From the NCBI GenBank assembly GCA_003999685.1, contig CP021221.1, positions 3,038,001 to 3,102,000 on the forward strand: 64,000 bases of DNA, written 5' to 3'. The DNA comes from Taiwanofungus camphoratus. Lineage: Eukaryota; Basidiomycota; Agaricomycetes; Polyporales; Taiwanofungaceae. Within the stretch, counting starts at the first letter, position 1; the number at the start of each line of letters is the position of its first letter. Both the position numbers and the translations under genes were made by a program. Positions 47,058 to 58,900 of this stretch are shown here, in pieces. Below the pieces are notes generated by a model. The model was not told the origin of the DNA, made no database searches, and worked only from the letters and a program-made list of their open reading frames with translations.

Positions 47058-49158
47058 ATGCCCCCCTCGTCCGCGCTGCAGTGGACCCTCATCGCCCTGC
47101 CTCTTGCTGTCCTCCTCGCCTACGTCCTCACCGCTTTCCCCCCTGCCTCCTCTCCCCTCCACATCCACCCGTCCCTCGCTGCCCTCCCGCCCCACTCCCC
47201 CAGCTGGCACATCTACCCAGAACACTTCTTTCCCGGCGGCGCATATGTTGAACTTCCCCACGGCACCGTGCGTCGTCTCCCTTATCTCTGTCTCTGTGCT
47301 GATGACGATGTGTGGCGCCCCGCTGCAGGTCCGCTACTGGCTCGTCGGGCCCCACAACGGCACCCGCGTGCGTCCCTGTCTTCCCGCTGCGCACTCCTCA
47401 TGGCTCACCGCTTGCAGGTTGTTCTCATCCACGGTCTCTCCGTCCCCGCCATCATCTGGAAGGACGTCGCACCCGCCCTCGCCGCCTCCGGGTTCCGCGT
47501 CCTCCTCTACGGTGCGCCCGCTTGACACACGCACTCGCTCTGTGCACTCACTCTATTGACCCATCGGTCATCCCAGACCTCTACGGCCGCGGCTATTCCG
47601 ACGCGCCTCAGACGACGTACGACGCCGGCCTCTACACCACACAGCTCGCCCTCCTCATGCAGTACGTCGGCTGGGACCACGCCCATCTCGCTGGCGTCTC
47701 CATGGTACGCATTCTCTTCGTCTGCCGCTCTTCTCGTCGCTCATCTCGCCTTTGCTCGCCCCTTTCTTGCCTCTTGCTCCGACCTCCACGCACCGGCCCC
47801 GGGTCTCGCATCGCTCGCGCCAATCTGCCACGCCCACGCCACCGTGCCCGTGCCTCGCACACCGCATCACCCATCCCTCGCGCGGACCGCCATCCTCCTG
47901 ACCCCCTGCATACCTCGCACCTGCCGTAATCCCGCATTCTTCGGACCCGTATCCCGGACTCGCGCCGCGCACCGCAGGGCGGGGGCATCGCCGCCGCGTT
48001 CGCCGCGCACTTCCCGCATCTCGCAGGTGCGCGCATCGCGCTCGTCGCGTCGACGGGCCTGCTCGACGTGCGTCGTGTTCCACCTTGCTTCGTTCTTCGC
48101 CCTCTGTTCTCTGTCCCTCTCCTTTCTTTGCGCTTCTGCGTCCGCCCCATCCTGCGCATTCCGTCGTCGTACTCCTCTCCTCTCTACTCCCCGAGTGCTA
48201 GCGCATACTGACGATTGGCTCCGCCCGTGCACAGCCCAGCGAGATATCGCGGACGAGCAAGTTCCTCTCGTCGCCCCCCATGCAACTCCTCACCGCGAGC
48301 TACCCGTTCCGCGTGCGTGCTCTATCCATTCTTCTTCTGCATCCTGCGGTTTGCGGCGTCGGTACCCGGCTGACGCGTGCGTCCTATTTTTTTTTCTATC
48401 CTTTCGGTTCTGCTGTACTTCGCCTGCGACGATCCGGCCGGCTTTGCATTGCGCATGGACTATTGTGTCTCCGTGTGTGGTTGCCGCCGGACCGACTCCG
48501 CCACGTGCCCTCCGCCCGTCTCACGCCACTCTCAATTCTCAATCTCCCCCGCGCGCTCGGGCAGCTGTACCTCCAACACCTCGCGAGCAGCAAGCCGTCG
48601 GACGACCCCATCGCCGAGGTGCGTCGCGCTCGCGTCTCCTTCCCCGTCCACCCTCGCACGCTGACCTTCCCTCCCCCTCCCCCTGCATCTGCATCTGCAT
48701 CTACATCCGCAGCTCATCCGCATCCAGTCCGCGTACCTCCCCGGGTTCAACCCCGCGGTCGCGTCCTCGCTGCGCGATGGCCCCGTGCGCAACCTCGCGC
48801 CTGCGTTCAGGGCGCTTGGGGAGAGGGCGGAGCGGGAGCGGGAGGGCGCGCGGGTACTGCTGATCTGGGTGCGTGGCCTTCTCTTTGGCTTCCCTGCCTC
48901 CCACCGTCCTTCCTCCATTGTGTCAACGCCCTCCCTCCCGCCACCCGCCGCGCATACTTGCTGACTGCTCGCCTCTCGGGCGCGGGAACACAGGGCACCG
49001 CGGACCCGGTCGTGCCGCTCCCGAACGCCGCGCGCGTACAGGCGCTGGTGCCGCGCGCGCAGCTCGTGACGCTCCCCGGCGCGGGGCACGATGTGACGGT
49101 GAGTCACCCGGAGGAGGTGGTCCGGGAGCTGGTGCAGTTCTTTGGCGAGGGGGGATAG
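47058..49158 (+). CDS. Alpha/beta-hydrolase fold protein with N-terminal anchor
   Basis: Serine hydrolase of the alpha/beta fold, substrate unknown. Nine exons keep phase: 47058-47267, 47329-47367, 47418-47511, 47577-47704, 47978-48067, 48235-48312, 48565-48618, 48713-48868 and 48994-49158 (1014 nt, 337 residues). Introns are GT-AG, nearly all starting GTGCGT. A hydrophobic N-terminal segment (LIALPLAVLLAYVLTAF) suggests a membrane anchor or signal. Motifs: VLIHGLSVPAIIW (oxyanion loop), GVSMGG nucleophile elbow with the Ser split from the next Gly by intron 4, WGTADPVVP (acid) and LPGAGHDV (His). Intron 6 is long (about 250 nt) and could hide a missed exon. Intact. GC-rich introns give long false ORFs across the gene. 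Confidence 0.9.
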
Positions 49159-51459
49159 TGATGGTGAACTAAGGGGGGTGAGGGAGGGAAGATGAGGGGA
49201 GTGAGGGGAATGAGAGAAGGGGTTACAATGAGGAGGAGTAATCGGTGAGGGAAGGGGGCGGACAGGGCCGATTACTGGGGAGAGGAAGGAGGAGTGGGAG
49301 GTGGGAGGACGCTGGGAGCAGAGCGAGAGGTGCTGTGTGCATTGGTTACTGGGTACTGGGTATCTGGTCTTTGGTTTGGCCCGTTCCATCTACTTATTCG
49401 CTTCGTTTCGTTTCGCGCTTGGTTTGTCCGGCTCGCACTGTTGTGTTGCTGCGTTCCTTCTTGTTGTGTTTTTCTGTCTCTCCGTCCCTCGTGCTCTCAT
49501 TCGACCTGCAGCATCTATGCTACGTCACACTACGATACTCACGCACTCCCCTCTTGCATCCCCGCAGCGCTGTTTGTCCTTGTCCTTGTCACCTGTCTGC
49601 TGCACGCTCATCTACGACACATAACGCCGCATCATGCGTGCCCTCGTGCGCACGAAGACTTCACGCCGAAAAGTAGAAACATAGGATAGTTGTAGACCCT
49701 TCGCCGTACCGTACTGTACTTTCTTTTTCATTCTCCCGAGGGACGCAATCCTCGTGTTGGCTCATTTATCATACACAATTTATCGTCCATTCACAATCAT
49801 TTATGTTACAACTAATGCTCAACACAGAATGCCATCTCAGTTGGCGAACTATGTGCAAGTCGCCGTTCAAGGCAGAACACTTGTGTAGATGGATGGTCAA
49901 TGAGCAGTGTGACTGCTGTATATAAGGATTGCCGTCCCAAGCTCCTGAATGCGGGTGCTTCGAAAAGACTGGCTGCGACAACAAACTCAGCGGTTTCGTC
50001 ATCTCCACATTGGCCGAGAAAGACACGGCATTCTACCGATACGTCTTGTACCACCAATTAAGTTGCGAGACGATCGGTTTCATCTTCGACTTTGAGCAAG
50101 GAGATATTTGGTCTGATGTGAACCTCCATACCTTCCTAATGTAGCAACTCTCGCCGATCGAACCTCGGGCCCCGTGATATGAACGCGTCGCAAGGAGTCA
50201 GCAGTGGGCGCCTCCAGAAGTCGGCAGTAGCGCAAAAAGCAACACTGCTATCGCGCGTGCCGGCTTGAGGGATCGCTACGGAACAGTGCGAAAACCGCCT
50301 CGGATGCGTGACAACGGCCTGAAAATACTCAAGACAAAGGGGTACCACAACCACTCATCCGTTTGTCATCCGTTCGTCTTCATTCAAAGTGAAATCGGTC
50401 GCGTGAAACCCTATGTAAGTGTGAGATTACCAAACGATACGAGTGTGTTAAGTGTCATGCTTGGTAAGGCATACTATCATTTGACCAGTGTTTGAAGATT
50501 TCCGTCATTCGATTTTTAGCTCCACAATGACTAAATGGATTGCTCTCGGAGCAGTGTCATTTTGTGGTTATGGATCTTGGCTACATGGCCATATACTTAC
50601 TTTTTTAATTATTTTCATAGTGAGGTGCCCAAGGACGTTCCGGTGGAGGGGACTAGTGTTTGACGATTTTTCCGAGGAATGTCACGAAGAGTCACCATAC
50701 CAGGACAGTGCCGCAATGAAGCTCCGACGTGGCTTTTGGGCATCCGCCTGCAGCATTGCAATGACAACGAAGTGCGTCTGCTGGCGGAGTTCAAATCCAG
50801 ATTGAGGAAGTGTCACTCTTGCTCATGGATTGTAACGCACAGCAACACATTTGCTGCTGTACACTCATTGCGCCCACGATAAGCTTCGGAAAAATTGGGA
50901 GAGTGCATGTTATGGTGTGCTTGAGTTAGACACAAGTGCAGGAACTAAGCGGCCATGGTTTGGGATGAGGCGAGAGGGTAGAAGAACGGCGATCGGCCTA
51001 ATTAATAGATTTTCTGACACTCATATTGAACTTGTTCTCTACACACTCCCTCTCTTTAAAATCGGAGAACACAGTTGTGTTGCGTGATTTTCTAGACTAT
51101 TTTAGATACCGTCTGACCTTGAGAATATCCCAAGGAGAGTTTGCGATAAGCCATTCTCAAACACTGGGTCCTTCTCAAAGTGGTGTCACACGATAGTAGT
51201 AATGTTTGCAGACACATGAGGCACCGAGGTATCCGTGCGCGTGCCCATGGCAGCTCCAATCCTCAAATTGACACTAATATGCCGTGCTTCGAACGAAGAC
51301 AGAGCGAATGACATGCGTATAATAGGATGCGGATAGAGTAAACACAGAGCAGAACGTAGCGGTGTGAGCGTAGCAGTCGTAAAGAAAAACTAGTGCATCG
51401 GGGCAGGCGTGAAGGCGGAGGTATGCAGGGGGTAAAGCGTGTATCGACAAGCGCCGCAT
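49159..51459. other. No recognisable gene
   Basis: The 3' region of the hydrolase and the space before the convergent TMEM135-like gene. Short ORFs at 49245-49690 and 50265-51087 have no recognisable motif. No element ends or RNA genes are seen. Confidence 0.4.
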
Positions 51460-54068
51460 CTAGTTTGGGCCGACGAACTGGTATAGGATCCTGCGCACCA
51501 GTCCGGAGAGGTGTTGCGGGTCGTTCTAACGTGAAAACTTGGTCAGCAACCAGGCAGAAGTCGACGCGCGTTAAGGCTTACTTGGTATATGCTCTGCAGA
51601 GACAGGACTGGCGGTCAGCACATGCCACATCAAATTAAGGAGCCCGTATCGCGCACCATGACCATCCCCATCCCCACCGCCGTCAACTGCGCCGCGAAGT
51701 CACAGTCAGCCACTCGCCACCACGACACGGTGACCGCAAAACACTCACCAGCACCTCCCCGAACTGGCCCGTGCGGAACACCCAGCCCTTCCCCCGCGCG
51801 GTCAGCCACGCGCTCTCCATGCCCTTCGGCAGCACGTACATCGCGAGCTCCTCCCGCCGCCGCTTCTCCTCGACGAAGAGCGAGAGCCCCGAGAGCAGCC
51901 CGAGCACGTAGTAGCTCTGCCGCGCGATGAGCGCGTCGATGAGCGGCTGCGGGAGCAGGCGGGCGAGCCGCGCGAGGAGACTCCGCGCGGGGGCCGAACG
52001 CAGCGTTGTGAGGTCTTCATACAGGTTGTGTTTCAAGCAGAAGCACGCTGCGGGCAGAATACTCAGCATGCCAGATACACTCGCCACACGGCAAAGACAC
52101 GAGACCAGCGGACAGCCACGCACATTGGTATATGAACACGAACACGCCCAGGAACGCCGAGCTCCGCGCGGTGCCCCAGCTCGCGCGCAGCAGCATGTGT
52201 AGCGGGTCCTTCAACACGCGCTGCCGGCGGAAGAGCAGCATCGGGATGACGTGCAGCGCGCCGTAGATGGGCAGCATCCAGCGGAACACGGAGAAGAGGC
52301 GGTCGACCTGCGTTACAGTGCACGAGTCGAACCACGGGTGGAGCGCCGCGCAGGGGACGAAGTGCGGGCCATACGTGCGCTCCGGGGGCGGGAGCGAGGC
52401 GGCCGCGATGCGCGCGAGCAGCGTGGTGCGGTTCGCGGGGGTCGTTTCCTACGGGGCAGATGAAGGGAAAGCAGAGGAAACGGGTGAGCGAACATGCCTT
52501 TCTCGCTAAGAGCGCCTCCATGTCGGAAATTTTGAAGACGCCGTCGCGGACGAGGTCTCGTTGGATGGACAGGGTCTCGCGGTGCAACCTACTCGCGGAC
52601 GTGATCCTACAACACATCGTGTCATGTTCAAAACCGCGCGAGAAGCCGCGACGAGACGCACCAGTTGTCGTACGACCGCGGGAGCGTGTCCGGGCGGAGG
52701 AACCACGCGTACATGATCTGGCCGCAGCTTCACAACGGGGAAAAAGCTCTACCTGGGGATGCTCAGGGCACAACGCAGGCACGCACCACATCGCAAACAC
52801 GAGGACGTCCCCGTGCGGGATCCGCACGCGGCGCTTGGACGAAAACGCGTTGAACGAGCCCTGCAAGCCTCTGCGCGCGCATCAGCCGTGCGTCGGTGCG
52901 CGGACCCACAGGCGGGCGAGGAAGGGTGGGACACGCACCTGACGAACATCTGTTGCCCAATTGCAGTCCGCCGCCCGCGCTTCTCGAAGAGGATCGCAAG
53001 CGCACCGGCCAGCGCGCCCGCGAGTACGGAGTACCACCGCCGCGTGCGCTTGCGCAGCCACACCTGGTGCGCCTGCGCGCCCGTCGAGAGGCGCGCGTTA
53101 CGCGGGCCGCGGCCTGCCTCCGGCACGTCCTGCTCGGCATCGTCGGCGTCGTCGTCGGGGAAGGGAGAATCCGGGGAAGGGGACGCGGAGTGGAGGAGGG
53201 TGCGGTGGAGGAGCGAGCGTGAGCGGGTGGAGTTGGCGCGACGCGGGCTGGGCTCGGGGAGCAGGATGGGGAGCGCGTTGAGGACGAACTTGTAGACGGC
53301 GACGAACGAGCCTGGGGTTAGGGGCACGAGGATGATGGTGAGATTACGAGGCACCACGAGTGATAAATGGGGGCGCACCGAGCATGGCTGCGAACCTGAC
53401 TGAGTCGTCCCCGAATGCCGCGTGTTGTATGAGCGCAAGACGGTAATTTCTTGCACATCTCAGTCAGTACACGCGGATAGAGAAACGAGGAGACGTCGTG
53501 AAAGAAGTGAATTTTTCTGATAAGAACCCGACGGCTGCAAAGTCTCTCACTCTGCTTGGCGTAGGGAGCAAAGCGAGGAAAACGACGTAGTTCGCTTCAG
53601 CCGACGGCAAGTCCGCGCTGTACGGTAACGCTATGTGCAGATCCTCGATGCTTCGGGACACTTACCTCGGCACCTTCTTGATTCTAGTCATCAACAGGAT
53701 CAAATTGACACCCGAGCGGATAGCGAAAGCCAAGCCACTCGCCCCTGGTATTTGGCAGCTCAAAGACATTAAGATTCATGACACTGAAAAAGGCTCTGAG
53801 ACATACGGAGGCCGCCCCTCCCGCCGTGCTCGAGACACTCCCACAGATCCTGCAGCTCGACAGGCCGCTCGCCCCTGTCACGCCAGACGATCTTGCGGGC
53901 CTCGCGGAGGCGCTCCTCGTAGTTTGCGAGTGCGACGAGGTTCTCGAAAGAGGCCATGGCGCGCTTGGGGGCGAATTCAAGGAAGGAGGGCGTGCGCGAC
54001 AGGGCGGGAGCCTGGTCGGAGTCCGGGGAAAGCGGGGAAAGAGGCGTGGTCGGGTTCCGGGGCGCCAT
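51460..54068 (-). CDS. TMEM135-like multi-pass membrane protein
   Basis: Resembles fungal homologues of TMEM135, a peroxisomal/mitochondrial membrane protein linked to lipid handling; the role in fungi is not established. Twelve exons keep phase throughout (1776 nt, 591 residues): 54068-53807, 53744-53666, 53449-53379, 53311-52939, 52870-52787, 52727-52662, 52606-52498, 52448-52124, 52047-51749, 51686-51657, 51593-51582 and 51525-51460. Key text: FAIRSGVNLILLMTRIKKVP, CCGQIMYAWFLRPDTLPRSY, ITSASRLHRETLSIQRDLV, ALHPWFDSCTVTQVDRLF, LRASWGTARSSAFLGVFVFI, CLKHNLYEDL, EEKRRREELAMYVLPKGMES and the end HLSGLVRRILYQFVGPN. Exon 11 is only 12 nt (SIYQ). The seventh intron appears to have a GC donor (GCATGT...TAG). 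The gene looks intact and converges with the hydrolase. Confidence 0.88.
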
Positions 54069-55875
54069 GGTGCGCTTGGGGTGTCAGAGAACGTTGCGGC
54101 TCTATAGATAGGGGGGAGATGAGGAGCGCGAAGGACAAGATGGAATGGGAGCGTCTGTGGCTGTGTCACGTCTGCTTTGCTTGGGGCGCGACAACGTGAT
54201 GTGGGGATGTCTAGAGCTAATCTAGGCGTGGCTTTTGAATATGACCACTACGGTCTCTCTTTCTGCGGTGACAAGGAGGCTTATTGCCAAAGAGCGTTAC
54301 CAGACGCGAGACGTAAAATATCAGAGGTGGTCAAGAAAAGGTGTTAGTGCTGTTTGAGGTTCTTTGCCTATGTCTCCCTCCGTGCTGAGAGATGAGAGAG
54401 GATCAGCTGCATCCGAAAGCACAGTGCAAGGCTGCATCCGAGCACGCGGGTTGGGCGTCAACGAGTCGTGTTGAGGTCTAAAGCACCCGCCACTCCGGGA
54501 TAGAGCAGCGGAACCGGGCCGCTACAGGAGACTACATGTGGCTAGCTACGACGAAATGAGAAGGTAGCAGCAGAGAGAGGAAAAAACAAAATGGAAAAAA
54601 GAAAAGGGGAAAGGAAAGTAAAGATGTGAATGAGTACAGGGATGGAGCAAGGAGCGAAAGAAAAACGGCGAGCGCGAAGCTCAAATGCGAGCAGAGCGTG
54701 AGACGAGATCAATTATCTACTACGGGAATCTAGAATGTACCTGCGAGCAGAGCATGAGATGACAGAGTCCTAGCCCACTTGCAAGGGCTATATATATGCA
54801 GACGAAACAAACACTTTGACCTGATTGTGGACAAACTGACCCCTAGGCCTGACCCTGATAATGAATTCAACTATTCTCCTCCAAGCAACTCATCAATAAA
54901 ACCCACTAGTTGCTTTGAGCTACTTTTTCTTCACTTTTCATGTTTTTTATCTTGTCACAAGTAGAAAAAGTAGAAAAGTTGGTCAAGACAACAAGACAAT
55001 TATTTGTCTGAGATACATTTTGCTTAAATCGCTTTATTTTCCTCGCAAATTGCCTGCCACAAGAACTAAAAGCTTGCAGGTATATAAAATGAGTGTAAGG
55101 ATTGTGCTTGGGGAGTCAGAGAACAGGGTTGCGGCCGGATAGGAGCGTGAAGGGAGTGGGAGCGCCTGTGGCAGTGCGACGTCTGGAATATGGCTGCAGT
55201 CTCTCTCAAGTTGACACGGGGACAAGGACTGCAGCACCCTCTTATACCTTCATAATTATGTATGCCGTCATGCAATGGTTGCTATGAGTGACATTCCATC
55301 ATATTTTGCATAACATGCATAATGTATAGCCATTGTAAACTGTTTTTACGTCTGATCAAATCATTCATATATGAAGCGTGAACATTTCCGCCACCGGTTC
55401 TCGTGTGAATTTGGTTACTCTGGCGGTTTCGGCGGCGTCACCGTGTGACCGAGTCCATGATACTACCGACCCGACCGTTATCTTATCTGCAAGCAGTTCC
55501 ATCTCAAAACATGAGATGGAGCTGCAGACAATACTTATGTCTGAGAAAGAATGTAAATGGCTGTCTGAGAGTGTGCAGAGTGTCAGCCCACAAACTGACA
55601 TCAAGTTTAAGAAGGTAGTTCGTAGCAATTGCCTGCGAGCACAGAAGGTCGATTGGCCGACCTTCAATCGAGCTTTCTTGCTGCGCAAAGCTCAATCCTC
55701 GGGTTTCAAATTTTTGTATAGTAGTTGCAATGCAGATGAAGCTGTCTATTAAATTACATGTGCCCCCATTTGCAGTGTGCTACAATATACTGACTGACTT
55801 GAAGCCGTGTGCATGCCTTTGGCCTAATTTCGAGCACAAAACAACAGAATGTTGATGCAGCACTCGGAATTCAAT

Positions 55876-55876
<1 letters not shown>
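54069..55876. other. Upstream region of TMEM135-like gene; no gene recognised
   Basis: 54071-54290 is the 5' flank of the gene and is duplicated in diverged form at 55103-55240. 54540-54680 is purine-rich (AGGAAAAAACAAAATGG-like). A short direct repeat (GCGAGCAGAGC) occurs at about 54690 and 54753. The ORF at 55378-55752 has no recognisable motif. The region ends with GCACTCGGAATTCAATC (55860-55876), the left target copy of the intact LINE. Confidence 0.45.
55103..55240. repeat. Diverged copy of the TMEM135-like 5' flank
   Basis: Aligns with 54071-54290: GCTTGGGG.GTCAGAGAAC, TGGGAGCG.CTGTGGC.GTG and GAATATG, then CTCTCT and GACAAGGA, in the same order and orientation. No copy of the coding region follows. 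Confidence 0.6.
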
Positions 55877-55909
<33 letters not shown>

Positions 55910-58900
55910 CCTCAGGTTTATACTCCATACGACGTAGGTACATGTAGAGTAATAATGATAATAAGTGGGCATCCGCGCCCGCATGAGCGGCACACCTACT
56001 GTTTTCGGTGACCTCGTTATGTGGCGTGGGCATGTAATCCGACAAAGTCTGACAGGAAGCGTACAGTCGCCATATGACGCCATACCCGACCCCGACCCGT
56101 TTTTCACGCTCTGTGTGTTTGCTCGGCCCGGTACCCCGTTCCGTCAGCAAAACACTTAAGGAACTGAGTTTAGCCCTACAGGTTTCGGGCCTCAGTCATC
56201 TGTTGGTTAGACGGGAGGGTCGTCGCGGATACTAGGTTCCGCTATCCCCTCGTCTATCCAATTATGGTACATTTCAAACGCCTTTGCCTCGGCGTCGTAC
56301 CACTCACAGAAATCATGGTATTTTCCACCCAGGGCGGTGGTCATACCGGGATCTAAATGTCGGTCCGCATGGAACCGTTGCCAGGCCGCTTGTCTTCCGA
56401 CAGTGTGGCACATAAGACGGGCTCGAGTAAATGTTCTCGTGCGCGCCACTTCAGCTTCAAGCAGAGATTCGGCCAGAATCTCTGCCCAATCAAATGTGGA
56501 GACCATCGGGTTAAGCCGAAGGAACTCCATGATGTCATCCGGGGTCCAGCCCTTTTGTTCAGGGGGCCCCATCAGAAGCGGATCACGAGGACCCTGTTGG
56601 CGCTTCGTCCTGATCCAGAATGGACAGTTGAAGAGCACGTGTTCCCTGGTTTCCTCCGCTCCGCATAGGCAGAGGTGAGGGCCAGGGATATTGAACCGAG
56701 AGCGGTATTCACCGCCAGGGAAATGGTTGGTGAGCACGCGACATACGCGTGCCACCTCCTTGTTGGACTTGCCAGCTGCCTTCAAGACCCACGTGCCCTT
56801 AGCCGTAGTCCCATGCAGCGGTATGGCGTCCTCGGTTACTTTCCATAACCGTCGGCCGCGATAGCTGGGGTTATCAACTTGTGTCCCCCAGCGCTTTTTG
56901 ACCCTTGCCTTTACGCGGGCAAGGGCCATTGATTGTGAGATGAATTCCGGTTGGGGATCATCCAATGCTTTCTTCGCGAGTTCATCAACGAACTCATTCT
57001 GAAAAATGCCTTTATGGGATGGAACCCATAAAAGGACAATGCGTCGGCGTTCATCTGCATCGAGGAACGCTCGGACGTGTTGAGAAGCCATGACCGCCGC
57101 CATCTGTGACGGTCCGACTTCCGGCTTGAAAATTCGGTCAAGTGCCGATTGGTTATCGGAACAGACCGTGAGGGTGGTGATGTGGGCAGGGACGTCACGG
57201 ACCGCTTCTCGCAGCCCGCGCGCCAATGCCAGCATCTCCGCATCGAAGCTCTGGACCTTACCGGCCCCGAATCTTCCATGTGCAACGTGATCTTCCCCGT
57301 CGATGACGAGCCACGCGCTACCAGATCTTACTGTGGGTGCATTCTTATACGACCCATCAGTGAATAACATTCGCCCTTCTGGCTGGGCCAACTGGCGCCG
57401 GAATTCCGGCCACCAGGTGTACTCCAACCAGTCGGCGAATTCAGGAGAGCTTTTGTTTGGACCTTTTCCGTCCAAAAACACTCGCTCGAATCGATCAATG
57501 TACCGATCCACGACCCGATCACCGGGCCGTGCCTCCGGGTGGAGTGGTGCAAAGTCTTCTGATGACTGCCTCCCGATACGATCTATGAACGTCATCGGGG
57601 TGACAGCCTGTTTTTTGCCACGTCGCGAATTAAGCGGCCATGGCGCAGTAATATTGGTGACGTTGGTCGCCCAATAAGGCGGAAGGGCGGCCCTCATTGG
57701 GTGCCCTTCATGAACTCGCCGCGCTCTAAGTGCAGCTTTTTCCATGTACCGGTCGACCTGGATGCGGATGGGGACCAACCCACCCAACATCTCCATCGCC
57801 CCGATCGGTGTGGTCTTAAAGCAGCCGGTTATCCACCGAGCTGCTCTAGACTGAGCGGTCTGCAATTCCTTTGCAGCCCATTTGAGGCCCTTCCACTGTG
57901 GGTTCCACCACAGTTGAGCGCCGTATAGCATCAGCGGAACGACGTGCGCTATATAGAGCCGTCGTTTGTTGATGGGATGGAATCCGCGTGCCGAGTTACC
58001 AAGCATGCGGAGTGCATTGCACGTGCTGGCCGCCTTGTTGGCGTAGAACCGCACGTGTGCATGGAAGCTAAGCTTGGGGTCTAAAAAGAACCCAAGGTAG
58101 CGCATCGTGTCCTTTGCTCGCAAAGTGACATCATGTCCATCGGTCCGGATGGTTAGATCCGGACCGAGGGGTCGGGAAGCCGAATACCCCTTCTGGCGTT
58201 TCCAGAAGTGCATCAACTCTAACTTGTCTCCTTCGACGCCTAAACCTAAACGGTTCAGGTCGCCTACGAGATTATGGAAGACATCCGCCAGGATGGCGTT
58301 GTTCTTCAAAATAAGGGCTTGCGGGCTGTCATCAACAGCCTTCGGCGAAGCCGCCATGATGAGACCGTCGTCCACATAGAACTGAGTCCCGGTTCGGCCC
58401 GGTTGTATCAAGTGGACTGGCGCCCACTTGTGTATAACCGGTGCAATGTAAACCCCAGATAAGATCGGGGATAAGCTAGAACCCTGACCAACTCCGACAT
58501 CAAAGTCAGATGGGTCGGTCAAGGTGCCGTTGAACGAGAATCGGGTTTTACGCCCGATCAAGTAATTTGCCATGAAATTACAGAGCTTGCTATTGAAGCC
58601 CTGTTTTCGCATGATTCCTACCAGCGCATCATGATTGATGGACGGGTAGAATTGGGACACATCGAGCAATAGCACCGATGGGATAAGGTTGCGCGCCCAT
58701 GCCTCTTTGACATTGTGCACAAGTTGAATACCAGCGTCAGTGGTGCTATGCTGCATAGCCCCACCGAACTGGCATGGGTGTAGGATTCCCCATTTCTGGG
58801 TATCCCACTGCATTCGCTTGGCAATGATCTTTTCGAACAATTTGCCGAAGCAGTTTAGCAAGCAGATAGGCCTGTAGGCCTTCGCTAGCGTATAATCTGG

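Noticed and set aside
47556-48863. 435-residue plus ORF and the 292-residue ORF at 48280-49158 over the hydrolase
   Set aside because: They cross several hydrolase introns. The GC-rich sequence lacks stops, and only the nine-exon chain gives hydrolase motifs in order.
54540-54680. Purine-rich stretch as a polypurine tract of an element
   Set aside because: There is no LTR or element end next to it. It looks like simple low-complexity DNA.
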